A stretch of 64,000 nt of DNA, taken from contig NZ_JAKUKE010000001.1 in NCBI RefSeq assembly GCF_024197615.1, forward strand, positions 896,424 to 960,423. The letters run 5' to 3'. The notes beneath the pieces were generated by a model. It saw nothing but the letters and a program-made list of their open reading frames with translations, was not told where the DNA came from and made no database searches. A program made the translations under genes and the position numbers. Positions 53,199 to 62,952 of this stretch are shown piece after piece. The stretch is from Desulfuromonas sp. KJ2020. Lineage in GTDB: Bacteria > Desulfobacterota > Desulfuromonadia > Desulfuromonadales > SZUA-540. Position 1 is the first letter of the stretch. Each line of letters opens with the position of its first letter.

Positions 53199-54470
53199 AT
53201 GCTTGACATCAAATATCTGCGCGACAATCTGGATGAAGCCGAACGGCGTCTGGCCTCCCGAGGCGGGGCTCTCGACCTTTCGGCCTTTCGGGGTCTCGAT
53301 CAGCGGCGGCGCGAGCTTCTGGGTGAATCCGAATCGCTCAAGGCTGAAAAGAACAAAGTCTCCGCCCTTATCGGACAGACCAAAGATAAAAGTCAGGTTC
53401 AGACCGAGATCGCCCGCATGAAGGCGGTCTCCGCCCGCATCAAAACCCTCGATGACGAGCTCAAGGCCGTCGAGGAGCAGCTGCAGGGCCTGCTGATGAC
53501 CGTTCCCAATATCCCTCACGAGAAATGCCCGGTCGGCGCCTCGGAGGAAGACAACCGCGAAGTGCGCGTCTGGGGCTCCCGTCCCCAATTCGACTTTGCC
53601 CCCAAGCCGCACTGGGAAATCGGTGAGCAGCTCCGCATTCTCGATTTCGAGTGTGCCGGCAAGCTGACCGGGGCCCGTTTTGCCCTCTACCGGGGAGCCG
53701 GTGCCCGCCTGGAAAGAGCCCTGATCAACTTTATGCTCGACCTGCATACAACCCGCCATAAATATATTGAAATTTTGCCGCCCTTTATGGTAAATAGGGT
53801 CTCCATGACGGGGACAGGACAGCTCCCCAAGTTTGAAGACGATCTTTTTCATTTAGAAGACCCGGATTTTTTCCTCATCCCGACGGCCGAGGTTCCTGTA
53901 ACCAATATCCATCGGGACGAGATTCTGGCGGCTGGTACGCTACCGGTCCTTTACACGGCTTATACCCCCTGCTTCCGCAAGGAAGCCGGATCCCATGGCA
54001 AGGATACGCGTGGCCTTATCCGCCAGCACCAGTTCAACAAAGTTGAGCTGGTCAAGTTTGTCCGGCCGGAGCAGTCCGACGCTGAACTGGAAAGCCTGCT
54101 GGATAATGCCGAGGAGGTGCTCCGGCAATTGGGGCTTCCCTACAGAGTCGTGGATCTCTGTACGGGGGACATCGGCTTCTCCGCTGCCCGCACCTTCGAC
54201 ATCGAAGTATGGCTGCCCGGACAGGATGCCTACAGGGAAATCTCCTCCTGCTCCAACTTCCGCGATTTCCAGGCTCGTCGGGCCGGCATTCGCTTCCGTC
54301 GAGAAGAAGGGGAACGGCCCGAATTCGTTCATACGCTGAATGGATCGGGACTGGCGGTAGGACGCACCCTGGTGGCGATTCTCGAAAACTACCAGCAGGC
54401 CGACGGGTCGGTGCTGATCCCGGAAGTCCTCCGGCCCTACATGGGCGGCTTGGAGCGCATCGAAGCCTGA
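53199..54470 (+). CDS. serS: Seryl-tRNA synthetase
   Basis: A 423-residue class II synthetase: an N-terminal coiled-coil arm (about 27-100) that grips the long variable arm of tRNA-Ser, then motif 2 ([29 protein letters not shown]) and motif 3 ([19 protein letters not shown]). Two tRNA-Ser genes follow directly. Confidence 0.97.
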   Translation: MLDIKYLRDNLDEAERRLASRGGALDLSAFRGLDQRRRELLGESESLKAEKNKVSALIGQTKDKSQVQTEIARMKAVSARIKTLDDELKAVEEQLQGLLMTVPNIPHEKCPVGASEEDNREVRVWGSRPQFDFAPKPHWEIGEQLRILDFECAGKLTGARFALYRGAGARLERALINFMLDLHTTRHKYIEILPPFMVNRVSMTGTGQLPKFEDDLFHLEDPDFFLIPTAEVPVTNIHRDEILAAGTLPVLYTAYTPCFRKEAGSHGKDTRGLIRQHQFNKVELVKFVRPEQSDAELESLLDNAEEVLRQLGLPYRVVDLCTGDIGFSAARTFDIEVWLPGQDAYREISSCSNFRDFQARRAGIRFRREEGERPEFVHTLNGSGLAVGRTLVAILENYQQADGSVLIPEVLRPYMGGLERIEA

Positions 54471-54482
54471 TAAAGTGACTGC

Positions 54483-54568
54483 GGAGGAGTGGCCGAGTGG
54501 TTTAAGGCGGCGGTCTTGAAAACCGTTGTACGAAAGTACCGTGGGTTCGAATCCTACCTCCTCCGCCA
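54483..54568 (+). tRNA. tRNA-Ser (anticodon UGA)
   Basis: Acceptor GGAGGAG/CTCCTCC, D-arm, anticodon loop CTTGAAA (TGA), long variable arm typical of Ser, T-arm with GGTTCGAATCC, encoded CCA. 12 bp after the serS stop. Confidence 0.97.
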
Positions 54569-54620
54569 AACTTAAAGTATATAGACGCGTTTCATACATA
54601 TCCATAGCAGTATCCGCAAC

Positions 54621-54883
<263 letters not shown>

Positions 54884-54941
54884 ACAATTCTCTTCTTTCC
54901 TTTCGAGCATTCTCCTTCAAGCATTGCATCAAGAGGTGTCC

Positions 54942-55442
54942 ATGTTTTTGGTCCCCCGCTGTGCCGTACTTCTTCTCGTTCTGCTGGCGACAGGCCTTTC
55001 GGGCTGCGATTCAAGACCTACAACCAAGGAGACGATGACCAGTGAGGTTGAAAAGCCAACCGGTACCGTCAAAGTCGTCGTGCCACCCGAGGTGGAAGGT
55101 CAGTGGAGAGCCGTCACAATCGTGGTTCAAGATAAACAGAACAACACCGAGAAGACCTATACCGTCGACATCGGTTCTTCTTTCAATCTCGATGACGGCA
55201 GTATATCTGTCCACACCAAGGCATTTTTGCCGGCCTTCATCATGGATGGAGTAGTGATGACCTCTGCTTCCAACGAAACGGAAAACCCGGGCGTACAGGT
55301 CTCCATCTTTGAAGGAAGACAGGAAATCTTTCACGGATGGCTCTTCAGTCATTACCCCGGCGCCCACGCTTTCAAGCATCCGCGATTTACTTTTACCCTA
55401 GTCGATTATCTGCCGGCAGAAAAAAGGGTTGACAATCAGTAA
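54942..55442 (+). CDS. Lipoprotein, DUF2155-like
   Basis: 166 residues with a signal peptide ending in a lipobox (LATGLSGC), so anchored to a membrane on the periplasmic side. The mature part (about 50-160) ends in FHGWLFSHYPGAHAFKHPRF, resembling the GWxFxxxPxxxAxxHP pattern of DUF2155 proteins. Function unknown. The start at 54942 follows GAGGTG. Confidence 0.75.
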   Translation: MFLVPRCAVLLLVLLATGLSGCDSRPTTKETMTSEVEKPTGTVKVVVPPEVEGQWRAVTIVVQDKQNNTEKTYTVDIGSSFNLDDGSISVHTKAFLPAFIMDGVVMTSASNETENPGVQVSIFEGRQEIFHGWLFSHYPGAHAFKHPRFTFTLVDYLPAEKRVDNQ

Positions 55443-55472
55443 AAAATAAGCGATAAACCTTCTTCTTGATGC

Positions 55473-55549
<77 letters not shown>

Positions 55550-55557
55550 CTAAAAAT

Positions 55558-55591
55558 AAAGCCCCAGCATTGAAAAGTGCTGGGGCTTTTT
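55558..55591 (+). terminator. Intrinsic terminator after tRNA-Arg
   Basis: A 12-bp perfect stem (55558-55569 with 55578-55589), 8-nt loop and five T. It sits between tRNA-Arg and the tadA start. Confidence 0.88.
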
Positions 55592-55605
55592 GCATCGGGC
55601 AAAGC

Positions 55606-56100
55606 ATGAAAAACGCAGACGAATTCTTCATGCGGCAGGCTATGGATGAAGCGTTGGCCGCCGAAGCGATCGGCGAAGTGCCCGTTGGCGCCGTCCTGGC
55701 CAAGGATGGCCATATCATCGGTCGCGGCCACAACCGGCGCGAAACCAGCAATGATCCTACCACCCATGCCGAGATGATCGCCATTCGCCAAGCGGCCGCG
55801 CATATCGGGCACTGGCGCCTCCTTGACTGTACCCTCTATGTTACCCTCGAGCCCTGCGTCATGTGCATGGGGGCCATCATCCTCGCTCGCATTCCGCGCC
55901 TCGTCTTCGGCTGCCGTGACCCGCGCGTCGGGGCCGTGGGTTCCATCTATGATTTCTCTCAAGACCCTCGCTTCAACCACCGCGTTGAGGTAACCGAAGG
56001 AATCCTCGCCGAAGAATGCAGCAACCACCTCAGCGCTTTTTTCCAGAAGCTGCGGGCTCAAAAGAAGGCCGAAAAAGGCAAAGATTCCTCATCCCAGTAA
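55606..56100 (+). CDS. tadA: tRNA-specific adenosine deaminase
   Basis: A 164-residue zinc deaminase converting A34 of tRNA-Arg(ACG) to inosine. The zinc/catalytic motif is H54-A-E56 (THAEMIAI) and PCVMC (C84, C87). DPRVGAVGSIYDF and the C-terminal helix match TadA. The ATG at 55606 lacks a clear ribosome site; the frame is open into the terminator loop. Confidence 0.93.
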   Translation: MKNADEFFMRQAMDEALAAEAIGEVPVGAVLAKDGHIIGRGHNRRETSNDPTTHAEMIAIRQAAAHIGHWRLLDCTLYVTLEPCVMCMGAIILARIPRLVFGCRDPRVGAVGSIYDFSQDPRFNHRVEVTEGILAEECSNHLSAFFQKLRAQKKAEKGKDSSSQ

Positions 56101-56175
56101 AGTGGGCAACAAAACGCACTTGGCAAAAGGTCTCGTAATAAGGTAGGATGTCGCCCAATTCGCCAACACGCTTCC

Positions 56176-56263
56176 GGAGGGGTGTCCGAGAGGTCGAAGG
56201 TGACAGACTCGAAATCTGTTGTGCCGCAAGGCACCGTGGGTTCGAATCCCACCCCCTCCGCCA
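56176..56263 (+). tRNA. tRNA-Ser (anticodon CGA); integration site of the downstream island
   Basis: Acceptor GGAGGGG/CCCCTCC, anticodon loop CTCGAAA (CGA), long variable arm (TTGTGCCGCAAGGCACC), T-arm, CCA. The integrase gene begins about 140 bp downstream and the sequence becomes accessory in nature, so its 3' end is the likely attachment site. I saw no second copy of the 3' end in the window. Confidence 0.96.
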
Positions 56264-56401
56264 TAATAAACACAAGGGCTTAGCTGAAAACAGCTAGGCC
56301 CTTTGTCTTTTTGAATTGTCTCAAAATCTTCGTTCATGGTACAGTTTCGGTACATTTCGAAACAATTACCAGCCACAAATGGCAACATTAGGAGAAAACC
56401 A

Positions 56402-57466
56402 ATGGCTGTCATCCAGGAACGAAAAACCTCTAGTGGTAAAATCAAATACCGGGTTCTTATCCGCCTTCGAGGGTGCCCGCCCCAGTCGGCGACCTTTGAT
56501 AGGAAGACTGACGCAAAGAAATGGGCGCAGGACACCGAATCTGCAATTCGTGATGGTCGGTTCTTCAAGACCATTGAAGCCAAGAAGCACACATTTAGCG
56601 AAATGGTCAACCGTTACGTTAAGCAAGTTTTACCGCTGAAGCCGAAGATGCAATCTCAGCAGAAATCACAGCTGGAGTGGTGGGAGAATAAACTCGGTCA
56701 CTATCTGCTTTCGGACGTTACTCCTGCCATGATTGGGGAGTGCCGCGACCAGTTGTTAAATGAGGAAACCTCTAGAGGTGCCAGGCGGTCACCTGCCACG
56801 ACAAATAGATATCTGGCGGCGCTTTCTCATTGCTACACCATGGCACTCAATGAATGGGGCTGGGTTGAGTTAAATCCTGTTAGCAGGGTTAAGAAACCAG
56901 TGGAACCACGAGGCCGAGTTCGTTTTTTGTCTGACGATGAGCGCATAGGTTTGCTTGAGGCTTGTGAGAAAAGCTATCTGCCTTCTCTGCACCCAATCGT
57001 CGTCCTTGCTTTGTCCACTGGAATGAGACAGGGGGAAATCCTTCGGCTAAAATGGTGCGACATTGATTTTGAGCGGCGCCAATTGGTGATCCATGAAACC
57101 AAGAATGGTGAACGTCGGGTTGTGCCTGTCGTGAGTCAGGCCTATGGTCTCCTGAGGGAGTATGGAAGGGTGAGACCAATTGGTAGTGAGTATGTTTTTC
57201 CAGCCGGTGCACGGAGTGGCATTCAGGCAATCCGAAAGGCTTGGGAGGCCGCCTTGAAAAAGGCAGGAATCAAGGATTTTCGTTTTCACGACCTTCGGCA
57301 TAGCGCAGCCTCTTACCTAGCTATGAATGGCGCAACGCTGGCCGAGATCGCTGAAGTGCTAGGACACAAAACCTTAAGTATGGTAAAGCGGTATTCTCAT
57401 CTTTCTGAAGCTCATACGGCCGGTGTCGTAGAGCGAATGAATGAAAGGATTTTTTCAAATGTCTAG
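56402..57466 (+). CDS. int: Tyrosine recombinase/integrase
   Basis: A 354-residue phage-type integrase. An N-terminal arm-binding region (IQERKTSSGKIKYRVLIRLRG), a SAM-like core-binding domain (about 60-155), then the catalytic domain with R209 (STGMRQGEI), H296-x-x-R299 (HDLRH), H322 (LGHKT) and nucleophile Y331 (VKRYSHL). The start at 56402 has an AGGAG site. Its position next to tRNA-Ser(CGA) indicates the left end of an integrated element. Confidence 0.95.
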   Translation: MAVIQERKTSSGKIKYRVLIRLRGCPPQSATFDRKTDAKKWAQDTESAIRDGRFFKTIEAKKHTFSEMVNRYVKQVLPLKPKMQSQQKSQLEWWENKLGHYLLSDVTPAMIGECRDQLLNEETSRGARRSPATTNRYLAALSHCYTMALNEWGWVELNPVSRVKKPVEPRGRVRFLSDDERIGLLEACEKSYLPSLHPIVVLALSTGMRQGEILRLKWCDIDFERRQLVIHETKNGERRVVPVVSQAYGLLREYGRVRPIGSEYVFPAGARSGIQAIRKAWEAALKKAGIKDFRFHDLRHSAASYLAMNGATLAEIAEVLGHKTLSMVKRYSHLSEAHTAGVVERMNERIFSNV

Positions 57467-57523
57467 CCCGCCTTTAGCTCTAGATCTAATTGAAAAAACC
57501 TTAAATTATCGATAAGTAAACTC

Positions 57524-57832
57524 AGCAATACCGCAGAATCATTTCATGCCACGCTGGAGCGAGCTAAGCAAGGCGTATACCACTACATAAGCCCTGAACA
57601 TCTGCCGCTGTACACGGCCGAAGTCGCTTTCCACTGGAGCCAGCGCGAACCGGAGACACGGACCATCCGGAAAGGAAAGAACCAGGGGCAGAAAAGAACC
57701 TTCATGAAACGATTACCGATTCTGGACCGGTTAAAGACCTTGCTGAAGTTGGCTCCTTACTGTCAACTGCGGCGAACTAAAACCTGTGGCATCCGAATGG
57801 TTCCGATGCCGCTACCTTTGTTTGGGTTATAG
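57524..57832 (+). pseudogene. IS1595/ISXO2-family transposase C-terminal remnant
   Basis: In one frame the stretch reads NTAESFHATLERAKQ, GVYHYISPEHLPLY, TAEVAFHWSQREP and ends at a TAG. This is the N-x-x-E...F...K/R...G-Y-H...EF-F-R-W tail of ISXO2-type transposases; the N-terminal two thirds are missing. A second copy of the last ~35 codons lies at 58712-58816. Confidence 0.75.
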
Positions 57833-57838
57833 GACCGA

Positions 57839-58051
57839 TTATTTTTTCTGGCTTTTTTTGCTGCCGGCCCATCGAAAGAAGGCTGCTTCATCGATCAGGA
57901 CGCGGCGCCCTACTCGTATAACGCAGGCCGAAAATCCATTGGACTCTGCGTTGAATATCAAATACCGCAACCCGCCTAGCGGGGGCCACGGATGGTAGTC
58001 ATTCCATTTAGTTGCCGGTATAAATCTCGTTTTTCCGCTCGCATCGTACAT
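57839..58051 (-). CDS. Small HTH/excisionase-like protein (70 aa)
   Basis: A 70-residue basic protein with WPPLGGLRYLIFNAE...CVIRVGRRVLIDEAAFFRW, the order of AlpA/MerR-type excisionase winged helices (helix, then R-x-G-R-R-V-x-I-D-x2-x-F-x-x-W). A strong AAGGAGG site fixes the start at 58051. In an integrative island this may control excision or expression. The fold call is from pattern only. Confidence 0.65.
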   Translation of the reverse strand: MYDASGKTRFIPATKWNDYHPWPPLGGLRYLIFNAESNGFSACVIRVGRRVLIDEAAFFRWAGSKKSQKK

Positions 58052-58094
58052 TTTTACCTCCTTTTCCCTTAGTTGGCTGTCGATTTGCTGGTGT

Positions 58095-58406
58095 TTAGTC
58101 GAAAAAGCTGGTTTCAAGCAAAAATTGCCGAGGAATGTCGTCAATATAGAGCAGTGCGTATGTCCGGGTACGGTTGGGTCTACACTTCTCGCGAATACGC
58201 TTATGGGCGTTAGATATCGCGGCATCATGATTCTCAAAGTAGTACACATAAGGTTTTGAAAATAGCCCACGGGGACCGCCTTGTGTGTGTAGGCAGTATT
58301 TCTCTTGCGCCCAAAATATCTGGATGCGGTACCATGCCTTTCTTGGAGAATTTTCATCCTCAAGCACGAAAGCTGCCATTCTGATCGCCGAAATAAATTT
58401 TTCCAT
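58095..58406 (-). CDS. Unknown 103-aa island protein
   Basis: Unrecognised. A MEKFISAIRMAAFVLEDE start, an aromatic middle (WYRIQIFWAQEKYCLHTQGG) and a basic stretch (AHKRIREKCRPNRTRTYALLYIDD). No signal or membrane span. AAGGAGT precedes the ATG at 58406. It lies 43 bp upstream of the HTH gene on the same strand, so the two form an operon. Confidence 0.6.
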   Translation of the reverse strand: MEKFISAIRMAAFVLEDENSPRKAWYRIQIFWAQEKYCLHTQGGPRGLFSKPYVYYFENHDAAISNAHKRIREKCRPNRTRTYALLYIDDIPRQFLLETSFFD

Positions 58407-60039
58407 GGGTAGACTCCTTTTTGGGAAATATTGATAACACTGCGAAATTAAACGGTTCTCCCTTTTAATGAGTGGGGTCAAGTAGGTTTCTCGGTAGCCG
58501 CCAAAATCTTCCCCCTTACTATTCAAGGAGCACCCCTGTGGAACCGTTTTGGCCATCTTTTTAAATTATTTTTTTTTAATCATACGGATGACCGGGTAGT
58601 AAGTATTTAAAATTAAAGGATTGTTTTTCGGGGTTAGAATTTCGAGGGACTGGTCAAAAGAGAAAAGCGGATAGAGAAGAGGGCAAGAAGGTCCATGGCG
58701 AACAGTTCACGACATTGTTGAAACTGGCTTTTACCTGTCAACGGCGGTCCACTAAAACCCGTAGCATCCGAATGGGCGCTATGTTTTTGCGTCTGTTTGG
58801 GTTGAGGAGCGAGTAAGAATTGGTTGTGTCGGGAGAAGGGATAAGGGGGTGTGGGGGATTTTTTCTCTGAATCTGGATGTCAGTATGTTCGCCTTGGTCC
58901 CTGTTTTGATTCTGGGTTCCAGGGTAGTTCTTGGGTCTCGCTTTGTGGGGGGGGTGGATTAATGCCTCTGTCCGGGAAGTCGGAGGCATTTCCTTGGTGA
59001 CAATCAAAAAAGGTTTCATGCAAGCTGTGAGTGGCCCGGCCAGACCAGACGAATGTGACCAAAAGGCGTCTTAAACGCGCACTATAAACAGGGAAGGTTA
59101 TATCAAACTCTATGTGGCGTCTTAATACAATGCTGGTTTTGGCGGGGGGTGGGAGAAGTTTTTATGATATCTGAAAGGGCCTGACCGGGCCTCAGGCAGA
59201 GACCCTTGGTGGGATTGCTATGGTCGATTTTTTTGGTTGTGCCGCAAGAAAGTAGCTCGACCCTGGTTAGGGGCTGTGTCTGTTGTTGTTTGCTGAATCT
59301 AGGCCGTATTTTGTTCGTTTTGGGGCTATTTGGGGCTATGGGTGCTGGGTCGCTGGGTCGCGCCTTTTTGGGGTGGCTTGGGTTAATGATGCCAGTTGGG
59401 ATGACGTGAGTTTGATGCCATACATTACAATGGCAGCGGCGAACCGTAGGAAATAGGTGAAATTCAACGCAAAGCTTCCCCAAGTGTACCGGGTTTGCTA
59501 TATTTGCTGTCCTGGAAGGCTAATCCCGCCTGAAGAACCAAAGCCTAACTATCTTATGACGGATACCCCCCCCAACGGTAAGAGCATTTCCGCAGGATAA
59601 CCTTGGCGAAGTCTTGGAGTACGTCAGTCCATCATGCAACCCGCAAACAGAAAGTCAACAGGTGATTGACTCACAGTTAGTGAGGCTCTGTTTCGCAGGA
59701 CTTCGGCTTGCCCAGCATGAATTAAAAGGAAATTCACGGTGGGCAGCCGGGATCTTGAAAAAGTGAAAACCGAGACAGTCATTCACGAGGAAATGAGAAA
59801 AAACAGCAGCAATTTTAAATCATTATTTGTAGCACGGGTTTGTAGGTGTTTGATTTTGCGCGCAAACAAGAGGATTGGGGATCCTCTTGATATATTTAGT
59901 CGCAATCCTCCAAGATTTTTACTAATATGGAGAAGGACGGGAGTTCAATACATAAAGCCCTTTTGCACACTCTCTGATTGAATAGCCTAATTGATATGAT
60001 ATCGCATCACAGCCCCACTATTTTTTGTAGGTTGGTCAA
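58407..60039. other. Gene-poor island segment
   Basis: Contains the second IS1595-type tail (58712-58816), a G/T-rich stretch (58820-59420) with poly-G and poly-T runs, and no coding sequence I can support. Open frames here lack ribosome sites and family features. The two G/T-rich blocks (58860-58980 and 59290-59410) look loosely alike, as if a decayed duplication. Confidence 0.55.
58712..58816 (+). pseudogene. Second IS1595-type transposase tail remnant
   Basis: Reads LLKLAFTCQRRSTKTRSIRM...LRLFGLRSE-stop, aligning with the final codons of the remnant ending at 57832 (LLKLAPYCQLRRTKTCGIRM...LPLFGL-stop). The two decayed copies, both on the plus strand, bracket the HTH and 103-residue genes. 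Confidence 0.65.
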
Positions 60040-60603
60040 ATGACTGTTGCCGAAATTGAAGCGATCCTTAGGCAGATGTCACATGATTCGTGGGGTCTCT
60101 TAGAAGAAGAGATTCCAGAACTTAAACTTTTATCTAAAACCAAACAATCTTTTAAACATCACCCTGAAGGGGATGTGGCTACGCATACACGATTAGCGAT
60201 AGCCGCTTGCGAAGAAGACTGCTCTCCAGACCTTCTGTGGGCAGCATTACTGCATGACATAGGCAAGCCAGCAACCACTGAAGAACGTGACGAAAAAATA
60301 ACTGCTTATAAACACGAAAAAGTTGGAGCAGAAATAGCTGAAAAGATTTTAGGTAGGTTTCAAATAGACACAAAACGAATTCACAGAATTGTGTGGGCCA
60401 TTAAGAATCACCTGTTTTATCTTTCATGGCAAATTGATAATTATGACCAAATCTCAAATAAGCAACTTAGATTTGTAAAAAATAAGGATTTTAAATTCTT
60501 ACTTGAACTTGTCAGGGTCGATTCATTGGCCACATTCGGAAATGATAGCAAAGATTTTGCGTACACATTTTATAAAAAGTTATTGGACAATATGGCCAAT
60601 TAA
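60040..60603 (+). CDS. HD-domain protein, CCA-adding-enzyme-type HD
   Basis: A 187-residue AT-rich gene. HPEGDVATHTRLAI (H41-H49), LLHDIGKPATT (H72-D73) and KHEKVGAEIAEKIL (H92) reproduce the HD phosphohydrolase domain found at the C-terminus of some tRNA nucleotidyltransferases, but no nucleotidyltransferase domain is attached. It is 27 bp upstream of the DGQHR gene and probably co-transcribed. A nucleotide or RNA 3'-phosphate substrate is possible; unproven. Confidence 0.8.
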   Translation: MTVAEIEAILRQMSHDSWGLLEEEIPELKLLSKTKQSFKHHPEGDVATHTRLAIAACEEDCSPDLLWAALLHDIGKPATTEERDEKITAYKHEKVGAEIAEKILGRFQIDTKRIHRIVWAIKNHLFYLSWQIDNYDQISNKQLRFVKNKDFKFLLELVRVDSLATFGNDSKDFAYTFYKKLLDNMAN

Positions 60604-60630
60604 GTAATTTTATTTTTATATGGAGGGTAT

Positions 60631-62952
60631 ATGCCTAACCCCGTCTACTTGGAACCCCTGTTAACTGACACGGATTCTATCAAGACTGCTATTAGGTCTA
60701 GAAAAAAAGGAGTTATAGAAAAAACTATAACTGCATCAAATCCAGATCTTTTAAAAGAAAAGCTGGCATTAGAAGAGGCAGACGGGTGGAAGTTCCTGCG
60801 AAAAAACAAGACAAGCTATAGGGTTTGTAAAGACAAAAAGCTTGATGAAAAACTTGAAGATGAGGTTTTTTGTTTCCTTGCTGAGATGCAATTTAAAGAG
60901 TTAAGTGACGGACGTTTTTTCAAAATTAAAGCAAATGAAGAGAGTGAACCAAGGCAAATTGATGTTTTTGCAAAGGATGATGACGCGGTAATTTTTGTTG
61001 AGTGCACACAATGCGATGTCCCAAAGAAAAAGCAAATGGGCAAGCTCATAGAAAAAATTGAAAGTTTTAAGGACAAAATATCTAAATCAATAATTGCACA
61101 TTATGGGAAAACGCCGAAGTTGAAACAAGGGTGGGTGATAGCTACACGCAATATAGAGTGGTCGCAAGCAGACCTAACTAAGGCGAAAGAAGCAAAAATA
61201 ACCATTCTACAAGATGCACAACTAGATTATTATGTGAAATTCACACGTCTTTATAAATTGGCCGCTAAATATCAATTTTTATCTCACGTCTTTGCAAATC
61301 AATCCATCTTAGGGCTTGAGCTAGTTGTCCCCGCAACAAAAGGAAGTATGGGTGGAGTCAATTTCTACAACTTCCTAATAAAACCTGCAGATCTTTTAAA
61401 AATTGCACACGTAAGCCATAAGGCTTCTCGTGAGGTCGAAGATCTTGAAACATATCAGCGGATGTTAAAGCCTAAAAGGCTCGCAGACTTAGCTAAATAC
61501 ATTGATAATGGTGGGCAATTTCCGACTAACATTGTCGTCAATATTAGATCAAAGAAAAAACTTGTTTTTGAAAGAATTGGCGAAAAGGGGACGTCAGAGT
61601 TTGGAAACTTAAGGCTTCCTAATTGCTATGCATCTGCTATGGTGATTGACGGACAGCACCGTTTGTACGGGTATGCTCACAGTCAACGCGTTTTAAATGG
61701 ACAAGACACTAAATCAACTGTACCAGTTTTGGCATATGAAAATTTGGAGCCAACCAAGGAAGCTAAGCTGTTTGTTGATATCAACTGCGAACAAGTCCGG
61801 GTTACCAGAAACCTGTTAAATGAAATCAATGCAACCCTTTACTGGGACAGTGATGATTTCGGTTTACGGATTGACGCACTATGTTCAAGAGTCGTAATGA
61901 CGCTCAATGGGAACAAAATCTCACCTTTTCATGACCGCATTAAAATGACCACCAAAGATCAAACGACATTGCGTTGTCTGACTTTAACTAACTTTATTGA
62001 TGGGCTTAAGGAAAATAAGTTTTTTGGTGAAATAAAAGGTGAAAACCCAGTTCCTGGGTTGTTGTCAGATACGCATTTTAACGATCTTGAGAAAACGCAC
62101 CAGAGATCCACAGCTATACTTAAAGGGTACTTCAGCGTATTTGCCGAAAAAGCCAAAAAACATTGGGATCTTGGAAATAAGAATAAAGAAAAAGAAAATG
62201 TCATAGGATATTTAGCTACAAATGAAGGGATTCGCTCACTTCTCAAGGTTCTTAAAGAAATTCTATTACATATTAAACAAAAATCATCTTTAGAGATCGA
62301 TTCCTGGAATTTAGAAGAGTTGGTTGGAGAGATTGCAAAATACGGTGAACCTATTGCTAATGTTTTTGCATCTGCCACCTATTCTAATATTAAAAATTTT
62401 CGTTCAAGGGGAGGTATTAAGGGTGTAACACATAACTCCATTGTGATGCAAAGTTTCATCCATAGGCAGTTCCCTGAATTTAACCCTCCTGGCTTATCTG
62501 ATTATTTAGATACCGTTGACGAGGAAGGTACTAAAGATGCAAAAAATCTTGTAAGTGAAATTCAGTTAAAACTGCACGCCTTCGTGATTTATAAATTAAA
62601 AGAAAAATATCCAAATGATGAAGATTGGTGGTATGAGGGTGTCCGTGATTCCATAAGAACCCGTTGTAGCGAGGACTTCGAAAAAGGCAAGGGCGCAAAG
62701 AAGCGTGAACAATATATGAAGACACTCGATTATCAGCAAATCGCCGCTGATAATTGGAAAGATTGCTTTGATACGCCTTTTTCATTCCAAGAAAATGGCA
62801 ATAAAGATCAAAAGCTCGCATGGTTACGGGAATTGAATACGGTCAGAAATATCACGCATCATGAAGAGAAATGGCCAGCTACAAAAGAGCAGGTCAGCTT
62901 TGTGAGAGAATTGCATCAAAGGGTAATGGAGAAACTGGTGATACCTGGATAA
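60631..62952 (+). CDS. Three-part DGQHR protein: nuclease-like N-terminus, DGQHR (DndB-like) core, HEPN-like C-terminus
   Basis: 773 residues. Region 1 (about 70-210) has RQIDVFAKDD (D111) and IFVECTQ (E124), the D...E-x pattern of PD-(D/E)xK nucleases, but with Thr where Lys is expected. Region 2 (about 230-480) holds VIDGQHRLYGY with D340-R344, the motif of DGQHR proteins related to DndB. Region 3 (about 660-773) ends in ELNTVRNITHH (R739-N740...H743/H744), an R-N-x2-3-H motif as in HEPN RNases. GGAGGG precedes the ATG. No dndCDE genes are seen. Paired with the HD gene in an integrase island, it is a candidate anti-phage module. Confidence 0.75.
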   Translation: MPNPVYLEPLLTDTDSIKTAIRSRKKGVIEKTITASNPDLLKEKLALEEADGWKFLRKNKTSYRVCKDKKLDEKLEDEVFCFLAEMQFKELSDGRFFKIKANEESEPRQIDVFAKDDDAVIFVECTQCDVPKKKQMGKLIEKIESFKDKISKSIIAHYGKTPKLKQGWVIATRNIEWSQADLTKAKEAKITILQDAQLDYYVKFTRLYKLAAKYQFLSHVFANQSILGLELVVPATKGSMGGVNFYNFLIKPADLLKIAHVSHKASREVEDLETYQRMLKPKRLADLAKYIDNGGQFPTNIVVNIRSKKKLVFERIGEKGTSEFGNLRLPNCYASAMVIDGQHRLYGYAHSQRVLNGQDTKSTVPVLAYENLEPTKEAKLFVDINCEQVRVTRNLLNEINATLYWDSDDFGLRIDALCSRVVMTLNGNKISPFHDRIKMTTKDQTTLRCLTLTNFIDGLKENKFFGEIKGENPVPGLLSDTHFNDLEKTHQRSTAILKGYFSVFAEKAKKHWDLGNKNKEKENVIGYLATNEGIRSLLKVLKEILLHIKQKSSLEIDSWNLEELVGEIAKYGEPIANVFASATYSNIKNFRSRGGIKGVTHNSIVMQSFIHRQFPEFNPPGLSDYLDTVDEEGTKDAKNLVSEIQLKLHAFVIYKLKEKYPNDEDWWYEGVRDSIRTRCSEDFEKGKGAKKREQYMKTLDYQQIAADNWKDCFDTPFSFQENGNKDQKLAWLRELNTVRNITHHEEKWPATKEQVSFVRELHQRVMEKLVIPG

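Noticed and set aside
58738-59483. Open frames of 93-126 codons on the minus strand
   Set aside because: They arise from G/T-rich low-complexity sequence, lack ribosome sites, and one overlaps an IS remnant.
59739-59981. 80-codon open frame with GTG start
   Set aside because: No ribosome site and no family resemblance; composition is like surrounding noncoding DNA.
60631-62952. dndB of a DNA phosphorothioation system
   Set aside because: Only the DGQHR motif is shared; dndC, D, E are absent and the N- and C-terminal parts differ from DndB.
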